A stretch of 64,000 nucleotides of DNA. Origin: Chitinophagales bacterium. Its GTDB lineage: Bacteria > Bacteroidota > Bacteroidia > Chitinophagales > LD1. Both the position numbers and the translations under genes were made by a program. The notes under the pieces were generated by a model, which was given only the letters and a program-made list of their open reading frames with translations, had not been told where the DNA came from and did no database searches. This document shows, in pieces, positions 22,980-32,435 of this stretch; the stretch's first letter is position 1, and every line of letters begins with the position of its first letter. The DNA lies in contig JAEUVA010000025.1 of assembly GCA_016787045.1 (NCBI GenBank), forward strand, positions 116,946 through 180,945, in the 5' to 3' direction.

Positions 22980-24629
22980 TTAGTCCGGCTTTTTCTTAAA
23001 AAAACCGTTGGTATCTTTAATGGTATCATCTCCATTTACAGAAAAATCTGAGTAATTCTGCTCGGTAGAATACATTTGGTCTGCTGCTACTTCTAACCCT
23101 CTGCGCTTGTAAGCGGGTTCATTCAACTCATCTAATTTTTGCTTTGCTCCTACCTTGTAACTCAAGCCGGCTAATATTCTTTTCCTCTCGTCTAAAGTAG
23201 TTTGCTGCTCTGTGGCTGTGAGTTGCGTTTCGGGTTCTGCAATTCGCTTGGTGTACACTACAAAATCTTCATCCTGCTTTTGAGTTACCGGTTCCGATGC
23301 TTCAAACTTTACTTCTTCCTCCACACGGCTTTCTAACACCTGTTCTATGGCTTCTTCCGTATTGGTAGTTTCCTCAATCTGTTGCTCTTCGCGAGTTATC
23401 TCAAACTCTACAGTTACCTGCTCTTCATTTGGTGTGGCTGAGGCATCAAACAAATTGTATGCTTCCTCTTCTACTGTATTAAACAAACTTACCGTTTCCG
23501 TTTTTTCCGGCTCAGCCACAACTACTGTTATGGCGGGTTCTGCTTGCATTTGTTCTTCTTCCTGAGCCACAGCAGGAGCTTCTATTACGGTTTCTATGGT
23601 TTCGTTCTTATCTGAGAGTACATGTACTTTCACATTCTTTTGCTCCGTATAAGCCGGTTTTCCATTTAACTCAAAGCCAGTAGCTATAATTGTTACCGAT
23701 AGTTTTTCGCCTAAAGACGGATCATCACATGCGCCCAAAATAATATCTGTACTGTTAGCTTCACTTTGTACATACTCCATTATTTCTCCTATTTCATCCA
23801 TCGTAACCTGCTGATCTCCGGTGGTAATATTGACAAGCACTTTCTTAGCTCCGCGGATATTGCTATCGTTCAGCAATGGAGAGTTGATAGCGCCTCTTGC
23901 AGCTGCTAATGCACGGCCTTCGCCTTCGGCAGTGGCATGACCCATAATAGCTGAACCACCATTTTTCATTACAGTTTGCACATCGGCAAAATCCACATTT
24001 ATTTCACCGGGTACGGTAATAATCTCTGAGATAGATTTAGCGGCAGTGGTCAATATGTTATTGGCATGTGAAAACGCTTCTGCACGCTTCAGGTTGCCAA
24101 ACATCTCCCGTATTTTATCGTTGTTGATGATAAGTAACGTATCTACATTATCTCTCAATCGTTCAATGCCTTCTAAAGCTGAGTTGTAGCGGCCCTTACC
24201 TTCAAACCAGAACGGAGTAGTAACTATACCTACGGTAAGTATGCCCATTTCGCGTGCAATGCGAGCCACTACCGGAGCAGCACCCGTACCGGTTCCTCCG
24301 CCCATACCTGCAGTTACAAAAACCATCTTGGTATTTTTGCTGAGCAACTCTTTTATTACATCTATACTCTCTTCTGCCGCCTTGGCTCCTACTTCAGGTT
24401 TTGCACCTGCACCCAAACCCTGTGTTAATGCCGGGCCCAGTTGTATTTTGTTGGGAATGCGGCTCATTTCCAATGCTTGTGCATCGGTGTTAAGTATTAC
24501 GAAATTTACACCTACAATGCCCTGATCATACATGTGATTAACCGCATTGCTGCCACCACCACCTACACCAAATACCTTGATGATAGATGATTGCTCCTTC
24601 GGCATGTTAAATTCAAATAATGGTTCCAT
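22980..24629 (-). CDS. ftsZ: Cell division protein FtsZ
   Basis: 549-residue tubulin-like GTPase that forms the Z ring. GVGGGGSNAV at 21-30, the tubulin signature GGGTGTG at 110-116 and the T7 loop NVDFAD from residue 211 are intact. Residues about 325-500 are a long Glu/Thr/Val-rich disordered linker, which makes the protein clearly longer than E. coli FtsZ (383), as is common in Bacteroidota. The conserved C-terminal peptide lies near the end. Last gene of the dcw cluster; a 165-bp gap to ftsA holds a leader hairpin and possibly its own promoter. Confidence 0.98.
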   Translation of the reverse strand: MEPLFEFNMPKEQSSIIKVFGVGGGGSNAVNHMYDQGIVGVNFVILNTDAQALEMSRIPNKIQLGPALTQGLGAGAKPEVGAKAAEESIDVIKELLSKNTKMVFVTAGMGGGTGTGAAPVVARIAREMGILTVGIVTTPFWFEGKGRYNSALEGIERLRDNVDTLLIINNDKIREMFGNLKRAEAFSHANNILTTAAKSISEIITVPGEINVDFADVQTVMKNGGSAIMGHATAEGEGRALAAARGAINSPLLNDSNIRGAKKVLVNITTGDQQVTMDEIGEIMEYVQSEANSTDIILGACDDPSLGEKLSVTIIATGFELNGKPAYTEQKNVKVHVLSDKNETIETVIEAPAVAQEEEQMQAEPAITVVVAEPEKTETVSLFNTVEEEAYNLFDASATPNEEQVTVEFEITREEQQIEETTNTEEAIEQVLESRVEEEVKFEASEPVTQKQDEDFVVYTKRIAEPETQLTATEQQTTLDERKRILAGLSYKVGAKQKLDELNEPAYKRRGLEVAADQMYSTEQNYSDFSVNGDDTIKDTNGFFKKKPD

Positions 24630-24794
24630 TTTGTTAGTTTTTTTGACAACACGTTGTGTCGCTCCGTGTTGTTAGTTAATGAATGGTGTCTGTGCTGGCA
24701 AATGTGTTATGCAATTTTTTATTGTACTACTAATTACAGCAACACTTATCTACTACAACGTGTGTTTGTGTTATGTAAATGATACAGTGCAGCA
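24630..24794 (-). promoter_or_regulatory. ftsA-ftsZ spacer with hairpin in the ftsZ leader
   Basis: On the - strand, ACAACACG and CGTGTTGT form an 8-bp stem around an 11-nt loop, about 25 nt before the ftsZ ATG (roughly 24642-24674). A weak -7-like CACATTTG occurs further upstream. At 165 bp this is the longest gap within the dcw cluster, so separate expression control of ftsZ is plausible. Confidence 0.45.
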
Positions 24795-26210
24795 TTAGTT
24801 GTAATCGCCATTTACTGCTCCGTCTTCAAACCAGTTTTTGAAATAATCGGCTACCGACTGCAAAAGGTTTTTGTTTTGTTGTTTTGTATCGGTATGTACA
24901 GGTTTTACTTCATCTAATTCGGGAGCAGTTTCTGGTGTAGATTCTTCTTGCACAGGCGTTTCAGTTACTATCGGGGTATTCACTACGGGCTCGCTGGCGA
25001 TATACAACTCCGGGAAAAACTCAGCGCGTACTTCATCAGTCATGCTGTCAAATTCTTTGTAGCCCTCTAAAATCAAACCGATACCTGTAGCAAACATGGG
25101 ATGAGAGTAATCGTGCTTGTTGCCTTTACCCACATACGCAGCCGGATGTCCAATACGAGCAGAGAGATGGGTAACAAACTCTGCCAACTGTTTAAGGTGC
25201 TTGAGCTGCGAACCACCACCGGTAATTACAATACCTGCGTTGAGCGAATTTACCAGCTGAGAATTACGGATTTCAATAGCTACAAGAGCTAAAATTTCTT
25301 CCATACGGGCATGTATAACCGATGCCAGCGTGCGCATGTATATTTCTTTACGGTCGCGACCTGCAATACCGGGTATAGAAATTATTTCGTTCTCAATCAT
25401 TTCATCAGGTATAGCGCTGCCAAAAGCTGTTTTCAGTTTTTCGGCTTGTGGCTTCAATAGCTTACAACCTTCCATGATGTCTTCGGTAATAATGTTTCCG
25501 GCAAATGGAATAACGGCTGTATGACGAATTATTTTATTTTTAAATATTGCTACATCGGTAGTTCCGCCTCCAATATCTACCAATACTACACCTGCTTCCA
25601 ATTCATCGGGTTGCAATACTGCGGCAGACGAAGCCAGCGGTTCAAGAAATAAACCCGCCATTTTTAGTCCGGCTTTCTCTACACACTTTTTAATGTTTTG
25701 GGCAGCTGTTACTTTACCGGTTATGATGTGGAAGTCGGCCTCTAAGCGGCTGCCGCACATACCTACCGGATTAGTAGTACTTTGGTAGTTATCTACTCTA
25801 AACTCTTGCGGCAGTACGGTGATAATGCGCTCGCCCGGTTCTAATGCAATACGGTGCATGTTTTGCACCATCATGCGAATATCCTCTTTGGTTATCTCTT
25901 CATCCGGATTGGCTAATGTGTATATATCGCGGCTTTGTTTGCTGGAAATGTGTTGCCCGGCAATACCTACAAACACAGAGGTAATTCTATGACCGCTCTC
26001 TTGCTGGGCAATGGCTACTGCCTCCATGATGGCATCGGTAGTCAGCTTAATATTAGATACTTCGCCTTTTTGTACTCCGTGGCTGGGTACTTTTCCCATA
26101 CCTAGTATTTTGACTTTGCCGTATTGATCGCGTTGCGCTACTATGCAGGCAATTTTGGTAGTACCAATGTCTAATCCTACTACGATGGGGTTTTGTGGGT
26201 TGGTGGGCAT
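24795..26210 (-). CDS. ftsA: Cell division protein FtsA
   Basis: 471-residue actin-like ATPase that tethers FtsZ to the membrane. The phosphate-1 motif VGLDIGTTKI is at 11-20; VVLVDIGGGTTDVA and ITGGGSQL form the phosphate-2 and adenosine motifs. An extended, Pro/Thr-rich C-terminus precedes the final SVADYFKNWFEDGAVN segment, an amphipathic-helix-like membrane-targeting end. A GTG at 26258 would extend the protein by 16 residues through an inverted repeat, so the ATG at 26210 is chosen. It lies between ftsQ and ftsZ. Confidence 0.97.
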   Translation of the reverse strand: MPTNPQNPIVVGLDIGTTKIACIVAQRDQYGKVKILGMGKVPSHGVQKGEVSNIKLTTDAIMEAVAIAQQESGHRITSVFVGIAGQHISSKQSRDIYTLANPDEEITKEDIRMMVQNMHRIALEPGERIITVLPQEFRVDNYQSTTNPVGMCGSRLEADFHIITGKVTAAQNIKKCVEKAGLKMAGLFLEPLASSAAVLQPDELEAGVVLVDIGGGTTDVAIFKNKIIRHTAVIPFAGNIITEDIMEGCKLLKPQAEKLKTAFGSAIPDEMIENEIISIPGIAGRDRKEIYMRTLASVIHARMEEILALVAIEIRNSQLVNSLNAGIVITGGGSQLKHLKQLAEFVTHLSARIGHPAAYVGKGNKHDYSHPMFATGIGLILEGYKEFDSMTDEVRAEFFPELYIASEPVVNTPIVTETPVQEESTPETAPELDEVKPVHTDTKQQNKNLLQSVADYFKNWFEDGAVNGDYN

Positions 26211-26243
26211 GCGTAAATTTTTAAATGCGATAAAATATTTTTT

Positions 26244-26317
26244 GCGCTGCGTAGTCACACAGAAATACAGAGCGGCACAGGGCGCATCGTCCGGATTTCT
26301 ATGTGTTTACGCAGCGT
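26244..26317. repeat. Imperfect 23-bp inverted repeat between ftsQ and ftsA
   Basis: Left arm 26244-26266 and right arm 26295-26317 match at 19 of 23 positions (plus two G.U), around a 28-nt loop. The right arm contains TTTCTATGTG, a word also found in the terminal repeat at 63893-63953. It is likely a dispersed intergenic repeat or a stem in the ftsQA mRNA. Confidence 0.6.
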
Positions 26318-26336
26318 GGTTATCATTCTTATAATT

Positions 26337-27152
26337 CTATGGTGTGGCATTATTTTCTGCCTCAGCGGGTACGGTGTCTGCTTTTTCGCAAACCACTTGC
26401 CCTTCAAATTTTAAGTTAATGCTCTTGTACTTATACCACCCTACTTTTGTCAATCCTTCGCGATAAAAAGTTCTCAACCGCTCAAACTTTTCAGCTACTT
26501 GTTCTGTTGGATTACCAAAATAAATAATGTGTCCACCGGTTTTTGGTATCAGATTCATATTCTGCTCCTCTATTACTTCTATCTGATCTACCAATGCATG
26601 TAAAAACACGTCCTTATTGATAAATTTCACCAAATTGTAAAGAGCGTTTTGCACTGCACTATCGCGTTGTGGCATATTGTTTTGTACATTTCCCAAAGCA
26701 ATAACCAACCGCACAGTAAACTTATCGCTCAGCGGCATTCGGTCATTGTTTTCGCTGATGTAGTATCCCACACCGTCTTTGTTCATTACCCGAATGAGTG
26801 GACGCTTTTGTAAAATTTCTACCCAAACGTTTTGCTGCCTATCGGAATAAATTTCTGCATTTTTTATGTATGGATTTTTTTCCATTTCTTTTTCAATAGT
26901 CCGAAAGTCAATGGCATTTATTTTTTTACCCTCTAGTGTTCCTCCGCTTAAAAAATTTATTCTTTCCTTAATATCTTCCTCTGTTAGAAAAGCCAACCCA
27001 CTTTCGTAATCAATCTTTACATTGAGCGACTTGCATTGTACCTGCTCCTGTTTCTCCATGGCACTTGTGAGTACCACAACAAACATCACAGCAACGCATA
27101 TCACCGATGCGATGAGCAACAACTTTTTGAGTATCAGCCAAAACTTTTTCAC
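26337..27152 (-). CDS. ftsQ: Cell division protein FtsQ/DivIB-like
   Basis: 271-residue bitopic membrane protein of the divisome. A single transmembrane helix (about residues 9-30) follows a short Lys-rich cytosolic start. The periplasmic part begins with a POTRA-like region (about 42-115: DYESGLAFLTEEDIKERI...NPYIKNAEIYSDRQQNVWVEI) and a beta domain. Sequence is divergent from E. coli FtsQ, as in other Bacteroidota; position between murC and ftsA and domain order make the call secure. It ends in an acidic/Ala-rich tail. Confidence 0.9.
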   Translation of the reverse strand: MKKFWLILKKLLLIASVICVAVMFVVVLTSAMEKQEQVQCKSLNVKIDYESGLAFLTEEDIKERINFLSGGTLEGKKINAIDFRTIEKEMEKNPYIKNAEIYSDRQQNVWVEILQKRPLIRVMNKDGVGYYISENNDRMPLSDKFTVRLVIALGNVQNNMPQRDSAVQNALYNLVKFINKDVFLHALVDQIEVIEEQNMNLIPKTGGHIIYFGNPTEQVAEKFERLRTFYREGLTKVGWYKYKSINLKFEGQVVCEKADTVPAEAENNATP

Positions 27153-27259
27153 GAATGCGTTAGTGTTGCCTCAAAAGTGTTGCAACAGTGCTATAACTCA
27201 ACGCAGAGTTGTTGACAGAAATTGTGGAATGTACCGCAAGTGAACAAAAAGAAGTACAG

Positions 27260-28618
27260 CTACCTGGCGGCTAAAATCTCGGCAATAGGTTGCAGATACT
27301 TATCAATATCTCCTGCACCAACAGTCAGTAGTACATCAAACCTATTGCTTTTCACATAATCAGTTAACTCCGATTTGGTGATCAGTGTTTTTTTAGGGCA
27401 TGTTAGCTTATCAAAAATCAATTGTGATGTTACCTCCTCAATTGGTAATTCGCGAGCTGGGTAAATATCTAACAGCACAACTTCATCTGCTTGACTGAGT
27501 TGCGCAGCAAATTCTGCGGCCAAATCTTTGGTTCGCGAGTACAAATGTGGTTGAAATACGGTAGTAATTTTTCGCTTTGGATATAGCTCACGCACACTTT
27601 GTATAAACACTCTCAGTTCTTCAGGATGATGTGCATAATCGTCAATAAAAGTTACCAGTTCGTTTTCAAAAACTTTCTCAAATCGTCTTCTAATTCCTTT
27701 GAAAGATGATAGTGCTTCTTTGATATGTATATCCGTAATCTTCAATTCTTTTGCAATGCAAATTGCTGCTATGGCATTTTCTATATTATGAAATCCACCA
27801 ATGTTCAATCGGATGCCCTTTATCTCCGTACCGAAGTAACTTACATTAAACAAATAGCCCCCATCTACCACCCAATATTTACTGCAATACACATCTGCAT
27901 CAGTATCGTGCAGGGCATAAAAGGCCTTGTCTAAAACGGGTAATGATTCATTGATACTTTGGCCGGCTTTCATCACCAAAAAACCTTCTTCCGCAATTTT
28001 TTCAGTAAACTGAATAAACGCTTCATCAATCTTTTGTTTAGTACCGTAGATATCCAAGTGATCGGTGTCTACAGCGGTGATTACCGCCATATCAGGAGCA
28101 AGACGATGAAACGAACGGTCAAATTCATCAGCTTCAATAACTACAACATCATTGCTACCTTGTAAATAGTTGCTGTTGTAGTTCACGGCTATGCCTCCTA
28201 AAAATGCTGAGCAGCCAAAGCCGGAATGAGTGAGGATGTGCGCTACCATGCTGCTGACGGTTGTTTTACCATGCGAGCCGGCAATAGCTATGGTAAATTT
28301 ATCGGAAGAAATTAAGCCCAGCACTTCGCTTCGTTTGCGCAACTCATAGTTTCCAACCTTGTATAAATTCCATCCTTTATGGTTAGAGGGAATTGCAGGA
28401 GTGTAAACCACTAAATCAACATCTGTTGGGTACTTACTTTCGTCATCTTCAAAAAAAACAGCTATTCCTTCTTGTATCAACTCGGTGGTGAGGGCTGTGG
28501 GTGTTTTATCGTATCCGCTCACTTCTTTACCGAGCGATTTAAAGTAGCGGGCAAGTGCACTCATGCCAATACCGCCTATACCTATAAAAAATATTTTTTT
28601 GTAATTTGATAGTTGCAT
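27260..28618 (-). CDS. murC: UDP-N-acetylmuramate-L-alanine ligase
   Basis: 452-residue cytosolic ligase that adds L-Ala to UDP-MurNAc, the first step of the stem peptide. The N-terminal Rossmann motif GIGGIGMSALA starts near residue 13; the ATP loop GSHGKTT is at 114-120; the middle-domain EADEFDRSF and C-terminal YAHHPEE motifs are present. Length is typical. In the dcw cluster between murG and ftsQ; the gap to ftsQ is 107 bp. Confidence 0.97.
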   Translation of the reverse strand: MQLSNYKKIFFIGIGGIGMSALARYFKSLGKEVSGYDKTPTALTTELIQEGIAVFFEDDESKYPTDVDLVVYTPAIPSNHKGWNLYKVGNYELRKRSEVLGLISSDKFTIAIAGSHGKTTVSSMVAHILTHSGFGCSAFLGGIAVNYNSNYLQGSNDVVVIEADEFDRSFHRLAPDMAVITAVDTDHLDIYGTKQKIDEAFIQFTEKIAEEGFLVMKAGQSINESLPVLDKAFYALHDTDADVYCSKYWVVDGGYLFNVSYFGTEIKGIRLNIGGFHNIENAIAAICIAKELKITDIHIKEALSSFKGIRRRFEKVFENELVTFIDDYAHHPEELRVFIQSVRELYPKRKITTVFQPHLYSRTKDLAAEFAAQLSQADEVVLLDIYPARELPIEEVTSQLIFDKLTCPKKTLITKSELTDYVKSNRFDVLLTVGAGDIDKYLQPIAEILAAR

Positions 28619-28643
28619 AACTCTGTAATGAGCGGCAATTAAA

Positions 28644-29741
28644 CTAAGCTAAAGCCACTTTCAAAATTTGCTCCACTATTTTTTCGGCTGCATTGGGTAT
28701 AGCCATTTTGCTGATGTTGACACTTAATTCTTGTTGTAGTGTTTTGTTTTGTAACAAATCAAAGGCCGCACCAATAAGATTTACCTTTGCTTCGCTGTCT
28801 TTTACCATTATTGCTGCTTGCTTATTGACCAATGCCATTGCGTTATGTGTTTGGTGGTCTTCAGCCACATTGGGCGAAGGCACTAGAATTACCGGCTTGC
28901 CTACCAATTGCAGTTCGGAAATAGAAAGCGCACCTGCTCTTGAAACAATGACATCTGCACAAGTGTAAGCATAGTCCATTCTATCTAAAAACATTTTAGC
29001 ATGCAGATTAGAAACTCCTTGCGAAACAATTGCGCATTCTTCGTAATACATTTTACCGGTTTGCCAAAGTACTTGTGCTTCTGCTGTTTTGATTCTCTCC
29101 AAAGCTACTTCTACACTTTTGTTGATAGTTCGCGCACCCAAACTTCCGCCCACTATCAGTACAGTTGGTCTGGTAGGATCTAATCCATAATATGCCATTG
29201 CTTGCTCCCGGCTTGCGTTGATTTGTGTAATTTCTTTACGCACCGGGTTACCGGTAAACACTACCTTTTCTTTAGGAAAAAATTTTTCCATATCGAGATA
29301 TGCTGTACAAATAACATGTGCATTTTTTGCCAACCATTTATTGGTCATACCTGCGTATGAGTTTTGCTCTTGAATAACCGTGGGTACTCCACAAAATGCA
29401 GCTATCCGCAATAATGGCCCACTAGCATACCCACCTACACCTACTGCCACGTGTGGCTTAAAGGAGTTAACTATTTGATACGCTTTGATAAAACTTGATG
29501 CTAGTTTAATCGGTAATCCAATATTCTTGAGTAAGTTGCTCCGTTGTATTCCGGCTATGTTGAGCCCAATAATTTTGTACCCTGCATTAGGAACTTTTTC
29601 CATTTCCATTCGGCCAGTAGCACCAACAAAAAGTATTTCTGTTTCCGGATTACTTTCTTTAAGCGCATTAGCAATAGCTATTGCGGGAAAAATATGTCCA
29701 CCTGTGCCGCCACCCGAAATGATAACCCTTAGTTTGCTCAT
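28644..29741 (-). CDS. murG: UDP-GlcNAc:undecaprenyl-PP-MurNAc-pentapeptide GlcNAc transferase
   Basis: 365-residue peripheral membrane glycosyltransferase (GT28) that makes lipid II from lipid I. Seen: the glycine loop GGGTGGH at 10-16, VGVGGYASGP, QEQNSYAGMTNKWLA, the nucleotide-sugar region GGSLGAR and SRAGALSISEL. All conserved blocks are intact. It overlaps the end of ftsW by 4 bp, so the two are translationally coupled, and lies 25 bp upstream of murC. Confidence 0.97.
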   Translation of the reverse strand: MSKLRVIISGGGTGGHIFPAIAIANALKESNPETEILFVGATGRMEMEKVPNAGYKIIGLNIAGIQRSNLLKNIGLPIKLASSFIKAYQIVNSFKPHVAVGVGGYASGPLLRIAAFCGVPTVIQEQNSYAGMTNKWLAKNAHVICTAYLDMEKFFPKEKVVFTGNPVRKEITQINASREQAMAYYGLDPTRPTVLIVGGSLGARTINKSVEVALERIKTAEAQVLWQTGKMYYEECAIVSQGVSNLHAKMFLDRMDYAYTCADVIVSRAGALSISELQLVGKPVILVPSPNVAEDHQTHNAMALVNKQAAIMVKDSEAKVNLIGAAFDLLQNKTLQQELSVNISKMAIPNAAEKIVEQILKVALA

Positions 29742-30916
29742 GCCGTAGCCAAGTTTGGTTCGTCTTTTGCGCTTCGCGAAACAGAAAGAATAATTCCAAA
29801 AGCAATAGAGGTAAAAATAACTGAGCTGCCACCCATGCTCACCAGCGGCAGTGTAACACCGGTAACCGGAAACAAGTTTACTGCCACTGCCATATTAATC
29901 ATGGCTTGTGTAACCAGAGCAATACCCAAACCAACTGCTAGTAAAGCACCAAATGCTTTGGGCATATCTATGGCAATACGTATGCAGCGGTATAGCAAAA
30001 ACAAATACAATAACATCACCACCGCACCTCCAAATAATCCATATTCTTCAATGATGATAACATAGATAAAATCGTTATATGCCTGTGGCAAAAAATTACG
30101 CTGGTCGCTGCCTCCCGGGTTAAGTTTCAGCAACCCTCCTTTGGCTATGGCTATTTTTGCCTGCGTAACCTGATAGTCATCATCAGCATCTATTTTATCT
30201 CCTTTTATTTGATGATAATAGTTTTCTATGCGATTTTTCCACGTAGCCATACGCCCTTTCAGCATAGTATCGGGCAGTAAAAACATGGTACCAAACAGAA
30301 TCATAACAAGCAACAAGCCCGACCCCACCAGTGCGGCAATATGTTTAAAGGCAATTCTGCCTATAAACATCACCATCACAGAAGTACAGAACAAAATCAT
30401 AGCTGTAGATAGGTTTTCAGGCGCTATCAATACACAGGTAATCACTACTGGTACCAGTATAGGCACAAAAGATTCTTTAAAATCGGCAATAGCATCCTGC
30501 TTTAAAGATAACTGCCGAGCTAATAACATTATTAAAGCGAGTTTAGCAAGGTCGGAAGTTTGAAAGGTAAGTCCCACTAAAGGCAGCTTTATCCAACGAT
30601 TGGCATCGTTAGTACTCTTTGTGCCAAACATGGTATAGATGAGTAGTGGTATAGATATTATCCAAAGTATTTGCGCAATGCGCGAATAGTATTTGTAGTC
30701 TATTAAATGAAACCCAAACATGAGTGCAATGCCAAAAATTGCTAACGCCACTTGCTTAAACAAATAATGGCTGCTGCTTACCTCTTTTGCATACGCCAAA
30801 GTACCTGTAGCACTATATACTGCTAACATGGAAATAACAAATAGCGCAAGTACAATCATCCAAATAGATCTATCGCCACGCAGGTATGTCCAACTTTTCT
30901 CAATTGCTTTTTCCAT
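29738..30916 (-). CDS. ftsW: Septal peptidoglycan polymerase FtsW
   Basis: 392-residue SEDS-family glycosyltransferase with about ten transmembrane helices. Seen: the family segments RWIKLPLVGLTFQTSDLAKLALI and NLFPVTGVTLPLVSMGGSS near the C-terminus. It polymerises lipid II into septal glycan together with FtsI in the same cluster. Assigned FtsW rather than RodA because it sits in the dcw cluster. The start is 23 bp downstream of murE. Confidence 0.95.
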   Translation of the reverse strand: MEKAIEKSWTYLRGDRSIWMIVLALFVISMLAVYSATGTLAYAKEVSSSHYLFKQVALAIFGIALMFGFHLIDYKYYSRIAQILWIISIPLLIYTMFGTKSTNDANRWIKLPLVGLTFQTSDLAKLALIMLLARQLSLKQDAIADFKESFVPILVPVVITCVLIAPENLSTAMILFCTSVMVMFIGRIAFKHIAALVGSGLLLVMILFGTMFLLPDTMLKGRMATWKNRIENYYHQIKGDKIDADDDYQVTQAKIAIAKGGLLKLNPGGSDQRNFLPQAYNDFIYVIIIEEYGLFGGAVVMLLYLFLLYRCIRIAIDMPKAFGALLAVGLGIALVTQAMINMAVAVNLFPVTGVTLPLVSMGGSSVIFTSIAFGIILSVSRSAKDEPNLATA

Positions 30917-30939
30917 ACAGAATATGTTTTATATGAATC

Positions 30940-32406
30940 TTACTTACCTAACTCCAAAAAAGCGTTTTGTAATTCTTCTTTGTCATCAAAGTGAGTTTTG
31001 ATACCCTTCACTTCCTGATACTTTTCATGTCCCTTTCCGGCCAGTAGAATAATATCGTTTGAGTGAGCCAGTTGCACAGCAGCTCGTATGGCCTCACGTC
31101 TGTCTGCTATAGTTAGCACTTTCTTCTTTTCGTTAGTGGAAACTCCGGCATTCATTTGGCGAAGTATTTCGTTGGGTTCCTCACTCCTTGGGTTGTCTGA
31201 TGTGAGAATAACTTGCTGCGAAAACCTACTTGCAATAGCTGCCATTATAGGTCGTTTGGCAGCATCTCTATCTCCACCACAACCTATTACAGTAATTATC
31301 TTTTCGTTTCCATTGCGAATGGCATTGATGGTATGCAGTACATTTTTTAAAGCATCGGGAGTATGCGCATAATCCACAATGCCTGTAATTTTTTGCACTG
31401 AAGAAACAACCTGTTCAAACCTACCATCGGGTGGGTCTATAAAAGATAATGCAGTAAGGCATTCGTGTTTTTCAAACCCGAGTAATTGCGCTACGCCATA
31501 AACTGCGGTCATATTGTATGCATTAAATTCGCCAATCAACCTGGTATATAGTTCTGTGTTATCTATCTCTAAATGCAGGCCTGCTATGCTGTTCTCTACC
31601 ACTTTACATTTAAAATCTGCAGGAGTACGCAGAGCAAATGTAGATCTCAGTGCTTGTGTATTCTGCAACATTACTTTGCCATTTCTATCATCTGCATTTA
31701 CTAAGGCAAAAGCAGTTTCAGGCAAGTCATCAAAAAATTTCTTTTTGGCTTTGAGGTAATTTTCAAATGTTTTATGATAATCTAAATGGTCATGTGTGAT
31801 ATTTGTAAATACCGCACCGGTAAACTTTAATCCGGCAATTCGCTCTTGCACTACTGCATGCGAACTAACTTCCATAAAACAATATTCACAACCTACATCT
31901 ACCATTCGCTTGAGTAGCTGTTGCAGTTCAATGGCATTTGGAGTCGTGTGTGTGCTGGTCATCACCTCTTCATTTATCTGATTTTGAACAGTAGATAGTA
32001 AGCCCACTTGCTTGCCCATACTGCGCATTAATCTGAACAACAAGGTTACCGTAGATGTTTTACCATTAGTTCCCGTTACACCTATCACTTTTATCTGTTG
32101 TGATGGATTACCATAAAAGTTAGCTGCTAGCAACCCAACAGCATTACTACTATTGCCTATTAACACATAAGTTACATCTGCATATAAATTAGAAGGTAGT
32201 TCCTCGCAAACAATTACTCTAGCCCCTTTATCAATACATTGCTCAATATAATTGTGCCCATCACTGGCTGTTCCTTTAATCGCCACAAAACAATCGCCTG
32301 AGCTTACTTTACGAGAGTCTATCTGAATATGCTTTACAACGCATTTACTATCGCCAATTATTTTTGTGGCCGGTATATTAATGAGCAAGTCGTGTAGTAT
32401 ACGCAT
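30940..32406 (-). CDS. murE: UDP-MurNAc-tripeptide synthetase, meso-DAP type
   Basis: 488-residue ligase that adds the third residue of the stem peptide. Seen: DSRKVSSGDCFVA near 30-42, the P-loop GTNGKTS at 112-118, and the specificity motif DNPR at 404-407, which selects meso-diaminopimelate (Lys-type enzymes have DNPA or similar). This fits dapA at 40883. In this cluster murE comes after mraY and before ftsW, where murD normally is; murD occupies the usual murE place. Confidence 0.96.
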   Translation of the reverse strand: MRILHDLLINIPATKIIGDSKCVVKHIQIDSRKVSSGDCFVAIKGTASDGHNYIEQCIDKGARVIVCEELPSNLYADVTYVLIGNSSNAVGLLAANFYGNPSQQIKVIGVTGTNGKTSTVTLLFRLMRSMGKQVGLLSTVQNQINEEVMTSTHTTPNAIELQQLLKRMVDVGCEYCFMEVSSHAVVQERIAGLKFTGAVFTNITHDHLDYHKTFENYLKAKKKFFDDLPETAFALVNADDRNGKVMLQNTQALRSTFALRTPADFKCKVVENSIAGLHLEIDNTELYTRLIGEFNAYNMTAVYGVAQLLGFEKHECLTALSFIDPPDGRFEQVVSSVQKITGIVDYAHTPDALKNVLHTINAIRNGNEKIITVIGCGGDRDAAKRPIMAAIASRFSQQVILTSDNPRSEEPNEILRQMNAGVSTNEKKKVLTIADRREAIRAAVQLAHSNDIILLAGKGHEKYQEVKGIKTHFDDKEELQNAFLELGK

Positions 32407-32435
32407 ATTGACATGTTGTGCAACTCAACATTTAT

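Noticed and set aside
26211..26258. GTG start extending ftsA
   Set aside because: The extension runs into the inverted repeat and gives a non-conserved, basic N-terminus; ATG 26210 fits FtsA.
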